A stretch of 64,000 nucleotides of DNA, from positions 1,179,164 through 1,243,163 of the forward strand of contig NZ_NEWK01000002.1 of NCBI RefSeq assembly GCF_002217655.1. The letters are read 5' to 3'. Made by a program: the position numbers and the translations under genes. Of the stretch, positions 8,035-15,863 are shown piece by piece; the first letter of the stretch is position 1, and the number at the start of each line of letters is the position of its first letter. The stretch comes from Geobacillus thermocatenulatus (GTDB taxonomy: Bacteria > Bacillota > Bacilli > Bacillales > Anoxybacillaceae). Under the pieces are notes generated by a model, which saw only the letters and a program-made list of their open reading frames with translations, ran no database searches and was not told the DNA's origin.

Positions 8035-8264
8035 ATGTTCCTCCACTCTTACCGGACTCTTTTAACAATCTCTATACATGCTCATTAAAAAATTAACATT
8101 TGCCTTCTCCTGCAACGAACTGCCTTCCCCCATGGCTCAGCTCGCAGATTGAGCCTACAGGGTCTTTGGAGGAAGTGCTGCAACGCTCAGGGTGTGCAGG
8201 ATAACGGAGAGGTTAACTCTTCATGTTGCATGTATATCGTTGGAGGCCAGACCATTTCATCCTG
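8035..8264. other. Non-coding stretch between terminator and mobile element
   Basis: No reading frame with recognisable motifs. The sequence directly beside the palindromic element (8100-8264) has several short inverted segments, such as GCTCAGCTCGCAGATTGAGC, and may be decayed IS material, but I cannot assign it. Confidence 0.4.
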
Positions 8265-8482
8265 GTAAACTACCCACCACCTACACTTCGCTGAGAGGTG
8301 GGAGCTTCAGGCGACTTGTGCGTGTTCGCCGAACGGCAAGCCACGCACAAGAACCCTTTACGCTTCCCTTCGTTCCGAAGGTGTCCGTTCTAACCATATT
8401 CTATCGTATTGGTTGGCTAAGCCAATCGAATTTCTCCTTTTTTCCCTTCGTTTCAAAGTGGGAGACTTCTTTCGGAAAGATG
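8265..8482 (-). mobile_element. Palindromic IS605-derived non-coding element, copy A
   Basis: 218 bp without a gene, near-identical over most of its length to the element at 26427-26648. Read on the minus strand it begins CATCTTTCCGAAAGAAG right after TTTAG, carries an end hairpin (imperfect here), an internal region with CCTTCGGAACGAAGG, and a second terminal hairpin ending in AGGTGGTGGGTAGTTTAC. Subterminal hairpins, no terminal inverted repeats, no target duplication and a fixed 5' tetra/pentanucleotide are hallmarks of IS200/IS605-type single-strand transposition. It resembles the palindrome-associated elements described in Geobacillus and would need TnpA supplied in trans. Its left end coincides with the stop codon of the GntR gene. 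Confidence 0.75.
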
Positions 8483-9127
8483 CTAAACTAAAAAGGCAAA
8501 GTGCTCTTCGATCGTTTTTCGGATATTGGCAATATGACGGCGAACAGCGTTTTCCGCTTCCTCAGCATTTCGCTCTTTTAACGCGCGATAAATTTGCTGA
8601 TGTTCTTTCGCTGAATTTTCCTTTCGTCCTGGAATCAAAATCGTCCGCAAATGGTAGCGAAGAAGTTGGCCTTTGATCAAGTTGACCATTTCCACCGCCT
8701 GTTGATTGTCGCTCGCTCGATAAATCATATCATGAAACCGTTTGTTAAGCTGTGAATATTCTTCAAAATCCCCCATATCTAAATATGTCTCCATCTTCTT
8801 ACAAATATCTTCCATTTGTCGAAGGTCTTCCTCCGTCAACCGTTCCACCGCACTGCGGATGATCAGTCCTTCCAATGCCTCACGGATCTCAAAATAGTTG
8901 GAAACTTCTTTGACAGTAAATGATTTCACCGTTGCCCCTTTGTTTTCTTCCATGTCTACTAAATGTTCCTGCTCCAATTTAAATAACGCTTTTTTGACCG
9001 TATTTCGGCTGACGCCGATTTGCGCAGACAGCTCGCTTTCGTTTAACTTTTGCGAAGGTAAAAACGTGCCGTTCATAATTCGTTCTTTAATATATTCATA
9101 AGCTACATCCATCGGTCTTTTGGCCAT
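8483..9127 (-). CDS. GntR/FadR-type (FCD) transcriptional regulator
   Basis: A 214-residue regulator. The winged helix is at residues 5-70 (DVAYEYIKERIMNG, then LNESELSAQIGVSRNTVKKAL), and the all-helical FCD effector domain (EIREALEGLIIRSAVERL, LNKRFHDMIYRASDN, EHQQIYRALKERNAEEAENAVRRHI) carries the usual Asp/Arg/His metal-site positions. The start at 9127 is favoured by GGAG eight bases upstream; longer starts lack a site. It sits between the catabolic operon and the dioxygenase gene, with palindromes at all three promoters, so it is the likely repressor of the island. The stop TAG lies inside the TTTAG at which element A is inserted, so a few C-terminal residues may have been altered. Confidence 0.87.
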   Translation of the reverse strand: MAKRPMDVAYEYIKERIMNGTFLPSQKLNESELSAQIGVSRNTVKKALFKLEQEHLVDMEENKGATVKSFTVKEVSNYFEIREALEGLIIRSAVERLTEEDLRQMEDICKKMETYLDMGDFEEYSQLNKRFHDMIYRASDNQQAVEMVNLIKGQLLRYHLRTILIPGRKENSAKEHQQIYRALKERNAEEAENAVRRHIANIRKTIEEHFAFLV

Positions 9128-9148
9128 TGTCATCGCTCCATCTCCATT

Positions 9149-9159
9149 TTGTTTAACAA
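9149..9159. promoter_or_regulatory. Operator at the GntR gene's own promoter
   Basis: TTGTTTAACAA, the reverse complement of the TTGTTAAACAA core at the other two promoters, lies 22 bp upstream of the GntR start codon and suggests autoregulation. Confidence 0.6.
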
Positions 9160-9267
9160 TATGATTATACATTTATTTTCAATGATGAAATTGAATTCGT
9201 CAATGTTTCGCAAAACGTTTTCTTTGCGCAGCATTTAGCGGATGACAACTGAATATGAAAACGCTTA

Positions 9268-9296
9268 TTGACATAACTTTTTGCATTTTGTATAGT
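9268..9296 (+). promoter_or_regulatory. Sigma-A promoter of the dioxygenase gene
   Basis: TTGACA at 9268-9273 and TATAGT at 9291-9296 with a 17-base spacer. The start of transcription would fall inside the operator at 9299-9313. Confidence 0.8.
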
Positions 9297-9298
9297 TA

Positions 9299-9313
9299 AA
9301 TTGTTAAACAATT
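9299..9313. promoter_or_regulatory. Operator overlapping the dioxygenase transcription start
   Basis: AATTGTTAAACAATT is a perfect palindrome about a central A. It begins two bases after the -10 box, an arrangement expected for repression by the GntR regulator. Confidence 0.7.
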
Positions 9314-9340
9314 ATGTTTAATTATCGCGGAGGGGAGACC

Positions 9341-10312
9341 ATGCCAACAACAAAAAAGCTCGACTTCGATATCGCCCATCTTGGTCATGTAGAACTGTTG
9401 ACGCCAAAATTCGAAGAAAGTGTTCATTTTTTTACTGATATTCTCGGAATGCAAGAAGTGTATCGAAACAGCCAGTCTGCATATTTGCGTTGCTGGGGGG
9501 ATTACGAAGAATATTCCTTAAAGTTGACAAAAGCTGAACATGCTGGAATCGGCCATACGGCATTGAGAACGATAAGCCTTGAAGCCTTGGAAAGAAAAGT
9601 GCATGCCATTAAAGAAACAGGACAAGGAATCGGATGGATTGACGGCGATGAAGGACACGGCAAAGCATATCGTTTTTACAGCCCGGACGGCCATGTGATG
9701 GAATTGTACTATGAGACTAATTTTTATGCGGCGCCCGATCATCTCAAGCCTTATTGGAAAAATCAGCCACAAAAATTCACGGGACATGGAGCCGCTGTCA
9801 AGACATTAGACCATATTAACTTTTTATCTTCCAATCCCGAAAAAGACGGGGAGTTTGCGGAAACGATCCTTGGTCTTCGTCTGACGGAACAAATCGTGAT
9901 GAATGACGGCCGAAAAACAGGAATTTGGTATCGAGCCACGAACAAGTCGTATGATATTGTTTATACAAAAGATGCGACCGGATCAAGAGGACGGCTTCAT
10001 CATATCGCTTTTGCTGTGGAAAGCATGGCCGATATCGTGAGAGCGGCCAATGTATTTGTAGATCACGGCGTTTACATCGAGCTTTCTCCAAGCAAGCATG
10101 CCATCAATCAAACGTATACGACATATGTGTACGAACCCGGCGGCAATCGAATTGAAGTATGTTCCGGAGGCTATCTTGTCTTGGCTCCCGATTGGAAACC
10201 AATTACATGGACCGAAGAAGAGAGAAAACGAGGGCAAGCTTGGGGAAACAAAACGGTGGAAACATTCCATACTTACGGGACACCAAATGTTCCAAGCGAA
10301 GTAAAACAATAA
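9341..10312 (+). CDS. Type I extradiol ring-cleavage dioxygenase (two VOC domains)
   Basis: A 323-residue non-heme Fe(II) dioxygenase of the vicinal oxygen chelate superfamily. The N-terminal domain starts at IAHLGHVELLTPKFEESVHFF, and the C-terminal catalytic domain begins at TLDHINFLSSN. The 2-His-1-carboxylate triad is visible as H158 (LDHINF), H220/H221 (RLHHIAF) and E272 (GGNRIEV), with the Tyr of TTYVYEPGG near 263. It is similar in build to catechol 2,3-dioxygenases such as PheB and to PraA-type protocatechuate 2,3-dioxygenases. The start at 9341 has GCGGAGGGGAG; an upstream ATG at 9314 has none. It is divergent from the aldolase/hydratase operon and shares its operators. Whether it cleaves 2,3 or 4,5 cannot be told by eye. 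Confidence 0.88.
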   Translation: MPTTKKLDFDIAHLGHVELLTPKFEESVHFFTDILGMQEVYRNSQSAYLRCWGDYEEYSLKLTKAEHAGIGHTALRTISLEALERKVHAIKETGQGIGWIDGDEGHGKAYRFYSPDGHVMELYYETNFYAAPDHLKPYWKNQPQKFTGHGAAVKTLDHINFLSSNPEKDGEFAETILGLRLTEQIVMNDGRKTGIWYRATNKSYDIVYTKDATGSRGRLHHIAFAVESMADIVRAANVFVDHGVYIELSPSKHAINQTYTTYVYEPGGNRIEVCSGGYLVLAPDWKPITWTEEERKRGQAWGNKTVETFHTYGTPNVPSEVKQ

Positions 10313-10320
10313 CAACATTC

Positions 10321-10367
10321 AGCTCCTCTCAACGCGAGTGCCATCAGCGAAAAGAGGAGCTCTTTTT
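10321..10367 (+). terminator. Rho-independent terminator of the dioxygenase gene
   Basis: AGCTCCTCT and AGAGGAGCT pair around a 23-base loop and are followed by CTTTTTC. Confidence 0.75.
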
Positions 10368-10379
10368 CATTTCCCTCCT

Positions 10380-10718
10380 TCAATCTTCGCTCGATGCTGG
10401 CTGTGCCGCTTGTTTCACCGCCTTCACCTCATAATGTCCGACTTCGACATTAAGGATGTACTCCGGCTTCGCTTCGTTTCGTCTCTGTTTATGTCCGGCG
10501 ATATGAGCATCACTTTTCTCCCATTTTTTCCAATGCTCCTCCGATTCCCATGTGATCAAAATGACGACTTCCTCATCGCCGCGGCGCGCTTTTTTAACCA
10601 ATATTTTTAAATCAACAAACCCCTCTTGCTGTTCGATGATCCCAGGCTTTCGAAACTGCTCAGCCACTTGGTCGGCGAATCCTTCGGCCACTGTGATTTT
10701 ACGCATTTGAACGAACAT
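10380..10718 (-). CDS. HmoA/IsdG-like heme-degrading monooxygenase (ABM fold)
   Basis: A 112-residue ferredoxin-like alpha/beta protein of the antibiotic biosynthesis monooxygenase superfamily. MFVQMRKITVAEGFADQVAEQF and VVILITWESEEHWKKWEKSDAH match the HmoA/HmoB branch of Bacillus, which opens heme to release iron. The Trp in WESEEHWKKW and the following DAH match the ligand-pocket residues by eye. The acidic/Ala-rich tail (QAAQPASSED) is unusual. It is preceded by GGGAGAGG and stands alone, convergent with the dioxygenase gene; a general quinol monooxygenase role is the alternative. Confidence 0.75.
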   Translation of the reverse strand: MFVQMRKITVAEGFADQVAEQFRKPGIIEQQEGFVDLKILVKKARRGDEEVVILITWESEEHWKKWEKSDAHIAGHKQRRNEAKPEYILNVEVGHYEVKAVKQAAQPASSED

Positions 10719-10753
10719 AAATCCTCTCCCTTTCTCTGTTGATGATGATGCGA

Positions 10754-11128
10754 TTATTGTTCGCTGCTGTCCTCATCGTTGCGCTGTTCATCGATGGGGG
10801 CATCTCCGTCGCGGTTTTGAACTCCCCATATACTGCTCAGCTCTTCGTCATGAATATCAAACGATTGGATGAATTCATTGATCACCATCTCGATCGCTTT
10901 CAACTCTCCTGTCAGCACGGGATGAATCGATTGAAGCTCCGGCGATTGCAGTTGTTGTTTCAATGTCTCCCTTTTGACGTACAGCCGTGCTAAAAATTCG
11001 AGCGCTCGCCCGCGACGGAACGTTTTGGCGCCGCGATGCGGCCCTTTGTGCATATGCGCGCCTTTCCATGCGGGATGGCCTTCGAATGGATGTCCATGTC
11101 CATGTCCATGAAAAAAATGTCCATGCAT
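10754..11128 (-). CDS. His-rich small protein of unknown function
   Basis: A 124-residue protein with two parts. The first 35 residues are extremely His/Gly-rich (HGHFFHGHGHGHPFEGHP, then HMHKGPHRG), a likely metal-binding segment. A helical domain follows (about 40-100: ALEFLARLYVKRETLKQQLQ onward) with alternating charged and Leu residues, then an acidic tail. No signal peptide or membrane segment is seen. It starts 4 bp after the stop of the O-methyltransferase gene, whose last codons contain its ribosome binding site AAGGAGGAAAG, so the two genes are co-transcribed and translationally linked. Function not known. Confidence 0.7.
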   Translation of the reverse strand: MHGHFFHGHGHGHPFEGHPAWKGAHMHKGPHRGAKTFRRGRALEFLARLYVKRETLKQQLQSPELQSIHPVLTGELKAIEMVINEFIQSFDIHDEELSSIWGVQNRDGDAPIDEQRNDEDSSEQ

Positions 11129-11132
11129 GCCG

Positions 11133-11828
11133 TCATCTTTCCTCCTTCGCCGCTTTCACTCTTGCCACCGTCACACCGTCCCCAATGGGGAGAAACAGGG
11201 CATCAAGCGCTGGATGCCGAGCAACGGTCTCATTGAATTGCCTCATGATTTCCCCTCGCCGTCCCAAGGCGCGCGGAGTGCCGATGCCGCTTCCTGCCAT
11301 GGTGTTGTCCGCTGCGATGATCGCGCCCGGATTGGCGAGGCGGAGGCAATAATCGAGATAATGAACATAGTTTTCTTTGTCCGCATCAATGAAGAAGAAG
11401 TCGAAGCGCGAGCCTTGGGCAACAAGCTCTTCAAGGCTTTCCAAGGCTGGTCCGACCATGTACACGACTTGACCGCCAAAACCGGCTTTTTCTAGGTTCT
11501 GTTTTGCCAAGCGGGCATAGTCCGCCACAAGCTCAAGCGACGTCAACATTCCATCCGGCCCAAGCCCGCGCGCAAGACAAACACCGCTGTAACCTCCAAG
11601 CGCTCCGATTTCCAACACGTTTTTGGCGCCGGAGATGGCGACAAGCATCGTCAACAGTTTTCCTGTCGCCGGCGAAACAGAAATCGACGGAAGGCCGTTT
11701 TCCTCCATTGAGCGTCGGATGCTGGCAAGCACTTCATCTTGCGGAGCAAACTGTTCATTCATGTAGCGGTTTAATTGCCGAAACAACTCCCATCCTTCAC
11801 GGCGATCGTGCGGATGCTTCGGTTCCAT
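11133..11828 (-). CDS. Class I SAM-dependent O-methyltransferase (CCoAOMT-like)
   Basis: A 231-residue methyltransferase_3 protein. The SAM loop is VLEIGALGGYSGVCLARGL near residue 75, the acidic strand end is TSLELVADYARLA, and the metal/catalytic loop is FDFFFIDADKENYVHYL followed by PGAIIAADNTMAGSG. This is the pattern of cation-dependent catechol and caffeoyl-CoA O-methyltransferases; some bacterial members modify tRNA or small catechols. GAAGGAGGGG sets the start. It lies upstream of the His-rich gene in a two-gene operon, and a 16-bp palindrome sits in its promoter region. Confidence 0.82.
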   Translation of the reverse strand: MEPKHPHDRREGWELFRQLNRYMNEQFAPQDEVLASIRRSMEENGLPSISVSPATGKLLTMLVAISGAKNVLEIGALGGYSGVCLARGLGPDGMLTSLELVADYARLAKQNLEKAGFGGQVVYMVGPALESLEELVAQGSRFDFFFIDADKENYVHYLDYCLRLANPGAIIAADNTMAGSGIGTPRALGRRGEIMRQFNETVARHPALDALFLPIGDGVTVARVKAAKEER

Positions 11829-11853
11829 GTTTCCCCTCCTTCAAACCTTTTTC

Positions 11854-11869
11854 GTATACAATTGTATAC
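11854..11869. promoter_or_regulatory. Perfect 16-bp palindrome upstream of the methyltransferase
   Basis: GTATACAATTGTATAC lies 25 bp upstream of the start codon. The symmetry and position suggest a repressor operator (GntR- or TetR-like sites have this form). No regulator gene for it is adjacent. Confidence 0.5.
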
Positions 11870-11892
11870 AAATATAAACAAAACGTCAATTT

Positions 11893-13164
11893 TTAATCCC
11901 CCGTCCGCTTATATTTCCATCTCGCTGCCGGAAACGTCACTTGAAACCGCGTTCCTTCGCCAAGTTTGCTTTCCACCTTCACCTTGCCATGATGTTGATC
12001 AATAATCCACTTGGCGATCGCTAATCCAAGACCGGCTCCATCCGATTGGGAGCGCGCCTTGTCGCTTTGATAAAATCGGTCGAAAATGCGAGGGAGATCT
12101 TCAGTTGGGATGCCGATGCCGTCATCTTCGACTTCCACCACGACCGATGAGGCAAAACGACGGCATGCAAGGCGAATGTGCCCGCCTTCCATCGTATATT
12201 TCAAGGCATTGTCAAGCAAAATGACGATCAATTGATGGATGCGTTCACGGTCGCCCACCCACTCAATAGGGATTTGCGCTTCGACGCTCATCGTTTTCTG
12301 TTGGTACGAAGCAATCTCGCTGTACTGTTCGCCAATGTCGCGAACCAATTCATCCAGCCGAAACGCTTCTTTTTGCATTTCCAGCTGATTCGAGTCTGAA
12401 CGCGCCAAAGTGAGCAGCTGGGAAACGAGCCGCGAGAGGCGGCGGCATTCTTTGGCGATCACAGAAATATCGACGCTTTTCTCTTCAATGGTCGCTTTCG
12501 GAGAACGAAAAAGCGCATCCGTTTTTGCCTGAATGACAGAAAGAGGCGTGCGCAATTCATGGGAGGCGTCGGAGACAAATTGCTGCTGTTTTTTCCACGC
12601 CGCTTGAATGGGAACGAGCGCCCGGCCAGCCAGAAAATAGCCTGCCGCGATGGCAAACAGAGCGCTCAGTATGCATCCAGCTGCAATCATGAACATCAAT
12701 TCGTCAAGCAGCTCGCGTTCAGAGTTCATATTGCGCAGCATTTGCACCGTTATCGGGCCAAACGCCGTATTCACTTCAACAGCCAACGTCCGAAAATAGA
12801 GATGGCCTACGTTCACCTCATACAGTTCATCAAGCCTTTCTGGGGGAGTGAGCGGCAGCCCGGTGAAAAAAGAAGCATCGCGGGTCATGCCGACCATTTC
12901 TCCTTTCTCGTTCCAGATGACCACCAACAGCCGCGGGTCGCGCAACAGTGGATCATGAAAGAGCGGATCTCCTGACAACGCATCATCCTTGCGCCATGGC
13001 CCGCCCTGCCTAATCCGCTCCGCCAATCGTTCAAGCGGAACATCGGCCGCATGGTACAGACGCTCCTGCATATACACGTACAGCACAACGCCAAGCGCGC
13101 TAATCACGAAAAACACGACGAACGAGTTGACGAATGTCAAACGCCAAAGGGTTTTGTGAAACAT
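11893..13164 (-). CDS. Sensor histidine kinase
   Basis: A 423-residue membrane kinase. TM1 is at about 11-30, an extracytoplasmic sensor domain of about 125 residues follows, and TM2 is at about 156-180. The H-box is FVSDASHELRTPLS (H202), then the N box LLDNALKYT, G1 VEDDGIGIP, F box IFDRFYQSD and G2 GAGLGLAIAKWI. No HAMP domain of normal length is obvious between TM2 and the H-box. It follows the response regulator gene by 9 bp and lies beside the MacAB-like genes, which it may control. The signal is unknown; extracytoplasmic sensors next to such pumps often respond to peptides or envelope stress. Confidence 0.88.
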   Translation of the reverse strand: MFHKTLWRLTFVNSFVVFFVISALGVVLYVYMQERLYHAADVPLERLAERIRQGGPWRKDDALSGDPLFHDPLLRDPRLLVVIWNEKGEMVGMTRDASFFTGLPLTPPERLDELYEVNVGHLYFRTLAVEVNTAFGPITVQMLRNMNSERELLDELMFMIAAGCILSALFAIAAGYFLAGRALVPIQAAWKKQQQFVSDASHELRTPLSVIQAKTDALFRSPKATIEEKSVDISVIAKECRRLSRLVSQLLTLARSDSNQLEMQKEAFRLDELVRDIGEQYSEIASYQQKTMSVEAQIPIEWVGDRERIHQLIVILLDNALKYTMEGGHIRLACRRFASSVVVEVEDDGIGIPTEDLPRIFDRFYQSDKARSQSDGAGLGLAIAKWIIDQHHGKVKVESKLGEGTRFQVTFPAARWKYKRTGD

Positions 13165-13173
13165 GGCACATTT

Positions 13174-13851
13174 TCACTCCTGCTCCCGCGCCAACATGTA
13201 GCCGATGCCGCGGACAGTTTGAATATCTGTATGATAGCCAAACGGCTCAAGCTTTTTCCGCAGCTGATGAACGAACACTTCGACAATGGCGATCGTCGTA
13301 TCAGAGTCAAATCCCCAAATGCGGTCAAAAATTTGTTCCTTCGTTAAAATGACGCCTTGATTATGAACGAGATATTCCAAAAGCTCGTACTGTTTGCTGG
13401 TCAATTTCAGCGGTTGACCGTCAACCACGACTCCTTTTTCTTTGCCAAACAATTCGATGCCGCGGTAGCGGATCGTCTGTTTCGTCGTCAGGGCGCCGCT
13501 GCGCCGCAAAAGAGCCCGCAGACGCGCCTTCAGTTCCGGAGACTGAAACGGCTTCACCAAGTAATCGTCTCCGCCAAAATCAAGTCCCTTCACCCGATCT
13601 TCAAGCGAGTCCCTCGCCGTCAGAAACAACACCGGCGTTTCGATTCCGTCTTCACGAAGACGACGGACGATGGAAAAACCATCGATGCCGGGAAGCATAA
13701 CGTCCAAGATGATGGCGTCGTAAATGTTTTGCTGCGCTAAAAACAACCCTTCATCGCCGTCACATGCCCCGTCAACCTCAAACTCATCCGCCAGCATCTC
13801 GATCATGGCCTCCCGCAAGTCGTGGTGATCCTCGACAACCAGCAGCTTCAA
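13174..13851 (-). CDS. OmpR-family response regulator
   Basis: A 225-residue regulator. The receiver has the acidic pocket VVEDHHD, phospho-acceptor D50 in AIILDVMLPGIDG, a Thr in VLFLTARDS and Lys in DYLVKPF. The C-terminal winged helix ends with IVEVFVHQLRKKLEPFGYHTDIQTVRGIGYML. The start codon is TTG, preceded by GAGGGAAG. It is the first gene of the two-gene regulator/kinase unit, and the two-component unit lies 3' of the efflux operon with a terminator between. Confidence 0.9.
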   Translation of the reverse strand: MKLLVVEDHHDLREAMIEMLADEFEVDGACDGDEGLFLAQQNIYDAIILDVMLPGIDGFSIVRRLREDGIETPVLFLTARDSLEDRVKGLDFGGDDYLVKPFQSPELKARLRALLRRSGALTTKQTIRYRGIELFGKEKGVVVDGQPLKLTSKQYELLEYLVHNQGVILTKEQIFDRIWGFDSDTTIAIVEVFVHQLRKKLEPFGYHTDIQTVRGIGYMLAREQE

Positions 13852-13950
13852 CTATCTTCCCTCCTCTTTTTTAACCTATGGCTGTAAGGAACTTCCCTTC
13901 GCAGTGAAAGGCAACAGCTAAGCACCATACATGCCGTATCGGGAAAGGAA

Positions 13951-13990
13951 AAACAAAGCGCCGCATGATGCGAACGCTTTGTTTTTCTTT
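13951..13990. terminator. Bidirectional-looking terminator after the efflux operon
   Basis: AAACAAAGCG and CGCTTTGTTT pair around a 14-base loop. The minus strand continues TTTTTCC and the plus strand TTTTTCTTTCTTTT. On the minus strand it follows the permease stop directly. Confidence 0.8.
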
Positions 13991-13993
13991 CTT

Positions 13994-15163
13994 TTATTCG
14001 TAGCGCAACGCTTGAATCGGGTCAAGCTTGGCCGCTTTGTTTGCCGGAAATACGCCAAACACCACTCCGACCAACAAAGAGAACAAAAAGGCGAGCAATG
14101 ACACGGAAGGGGAATAGGAGATTGTCATCCCCATCACCGACTTCAGCACTTGGCCAACACCAAATCCAAGAACGACGCCAATGGCTCCACCGCATGAGCT
14201 GAGCACCACCGCCTCAACAAGAAATTGAAGCAAAATGTGGCGGCGTTTGGCGCCGATTGCTTTGCGGATGCCAATTTCTTTCGTCCGCTCGGACACCGAG
14301 ACGAGCATGATGTTCATAATCCCGATGCCGCCGACAAGCAACGAGATGCCGGCGATGCCGCCAAGCATCAGCGTCATCGTATCGGCTACGGAACTGACCG
14401 TTTCCATCAAGTCCTGCTGATTAAAGACGCTGTAGCTGTCTTCATTGTTTGGGAACAAATGGGCAAGAAGCCGTTTTGCTCCCACCATCACCAAGTTGAC
14501 GTCTGAAGCCTTGTCTGCTTGGATATACACGGTTTGGATGTTCATCGTCTTTGTCAGACGCTGGGCGGTCGACAGCGGCATCAAGATGACATCGTCCCCG
14601 CTTTGTCCGAGAGAACCACCTTTAGACGCCAAAACGCCGACAACTTTAAACGATGTCCCGTCGATTTGCACGTACTGGCCAACTGGATCGCCGAATCCAA
14701 ACAATGTTTGCGCTGTCGTCGCGCCGAGCACGACGATTTTTTGCCTGTACTCGACATCGATGTCTGATAAAAATCGGCCGCTGCTCACGTTGACATCGCG
14801 CACCGCTTCATACGAAGCAGTCGTGCCAATTAACGACACTTGTGCTAAAGCAGCCCCTTGTTTGACACTCACTCTCCCAGACACGATAGGAGCGATGTCC
14901 TTTACGCCGGAAAGTTCACGAAACTTGTTCGCGTCTTCAACCGTCAGCTTCACTTCATCGCTGTTCATGACGTTGACCGTCAACAAATTCGTTCCGAGCT
15001 GATTGATTTGGCTTGTCACTTGCTCGCTTGAACCACGGCCGATGGAGACGAGCACGATGACGGACGATACGCCGATGATCATGCCCAACATCGTCAAAAA
15101 GGAGCGCAGCTTGTTGCCGCGAATGCTGCGCCACGCCATTTTAATGGATGGAAGAATCCCCAA
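13994..15163 (-). CDS. MacB/YknZ-type ABC permease
   Basis: A 389-residue FtsX/MacB-family permease. TM1 follows the typical start ([30 protein letters not shown]), a large extracytoplasmic MacB_PCD domain spans about 45-265, and three C-terminal helices hold [33 protein letters not shown] and the end QALRYE. The likely start is TTG at 15163 with GAGGTGAG upstream, overlapping the ATPase gene by 23 bp. Starting at the internal ATG would lose the normal N-terminus. With the ATPase and adaptor it forms a tripartite-like exporter of peptides or toxic compounds. Confidence 0.87.
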   Translation of the reverse strand: MGILPSIKMAWRSIRGNKLRSFLTMLGMIIGVSSVIVLVSIGRGSSEQVTSQINQLGTNLLTVNVMNSDEVKLTVEDANKFRELSGVKDIAPIVSGRVSVKQGAALAQVSLIGTTASYEAVRDVNVSSGRFLSDIDVEYRQKIVVLGATTAQTLFGFGDPVGQYVQIDGTSFKVVGVLASKGGSLGQSGDDVILMPLSTAQRLTKTMNIQTVYIQADKASDVNLVMVGAKRLLAHLFPNNEDSYSVFNQQDLMETVSSVADTMTLMLGGIAGISLLVGGIGIMNIMLVSVSERTKEIGIRKAIGAKRRHILLQFLVEAVVLSSCGGAIGVVLGFGVGQVLKSVMGMTISYSPSVSLLAFLFSLLVGVVFGVFPANKAAKLDPIQALRYE

Positions 15164-15845
15164 CGAACTCACCTCTTTCTTCCAACAACTCGCCATCTTG
15201 AATGCGGACGATCCGCTTCGCTTCTCTCGCGACTTCCCAATCATGAGTGATGAGCACGATCGTATGCCCTTGCTCATTGAGCTGCTTCATGATGTGCATA
15301 ATCTCTTTGCTCGTTTTGCTGTCAAGCGCTCCGGTCGGCTCGTCAGCAAGCAAAATCGGCGGATGGCCGACAAGAGCGCGGGCAATGGCGACGCGCTGCT
15401 GCTGGCCGCCTGACAGTTGGTTCGGCAAATGGTGGACGCGCTCCTGCAGCCCCACTTTTTCAAGGCATTCATAAGCAATGGTTCGCCTTTCTTTCACTTT
15501 CATCCCCCGATAAATGAGGGGAAGCTCGACATTTTCCAACGCCGTCAGTTTGGACAGAAGGTTGAAATTTTGAAATACAAATCCAATTTTTTGATTGCGA
15601 ATGACGGCGAGCTCATCATCTTTCATCGTTCTGACTTCCTTCCCGTCGAGCCGGTAGCTGCCGGAATCCGGGCGGTCAAGGCAGCCGATCATATTCATCA
15701 GCGTCGACTTGCCCGAACCAGAGGGGCCGACAATCGCAACAAAATCCCCTCGTTTGACTTGCAAGGAAATCCCGCGCAGCGCGTGCACCGTTTCTCCGCC
15801 TAAACGGTACGTTTTCGTCATCTCTTGAATATCAATCATCAACAT
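15141..15845 (-). CDS. MacB/YknY-type ABC ATPase
   Basis: A 234-residue LolD/MacB-branch ATPase: Walker [11 protein letters not shown]-loop FVFQNFNLL, signature [15 protein letters not shown], Walker [13 protein letters not shown] and H-loop LITHDWEVA. The strong AAGGAGGAGATCGT places the start at 15845. It couples ATP hydrolysis to the downstream permease. It is 18 bp downstream of the adaptor gene and overlaps the permease gene, giving the order adaptor-ATPase-permease as in B. subtilis yknXYZ. Confidence 0.92.
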   Translation of the reverse strand: MLMIDIQEMTKTYRLGGETVHALRGISLQVKRGDFVAIVGPSGSGKSTLMNMIGCLDRPDSGSYRLDGKEVRTMKDDELAVIRNQKIGFVFQNFNLLSKLTALENVELPLIYRGMKVKERRTIAYECLEKVGLQERVHHLPNQLSGGQQQRVAIARALVGHPPILLADEPTGALDSKTSKEIMHIMKQLNEQGHTIVLITHDWEVAREAKRIVRIQDGELLEERGEFVGDSSIH

Positions 15846-15863
15846 ACGATCTCCTCCTTCCTC

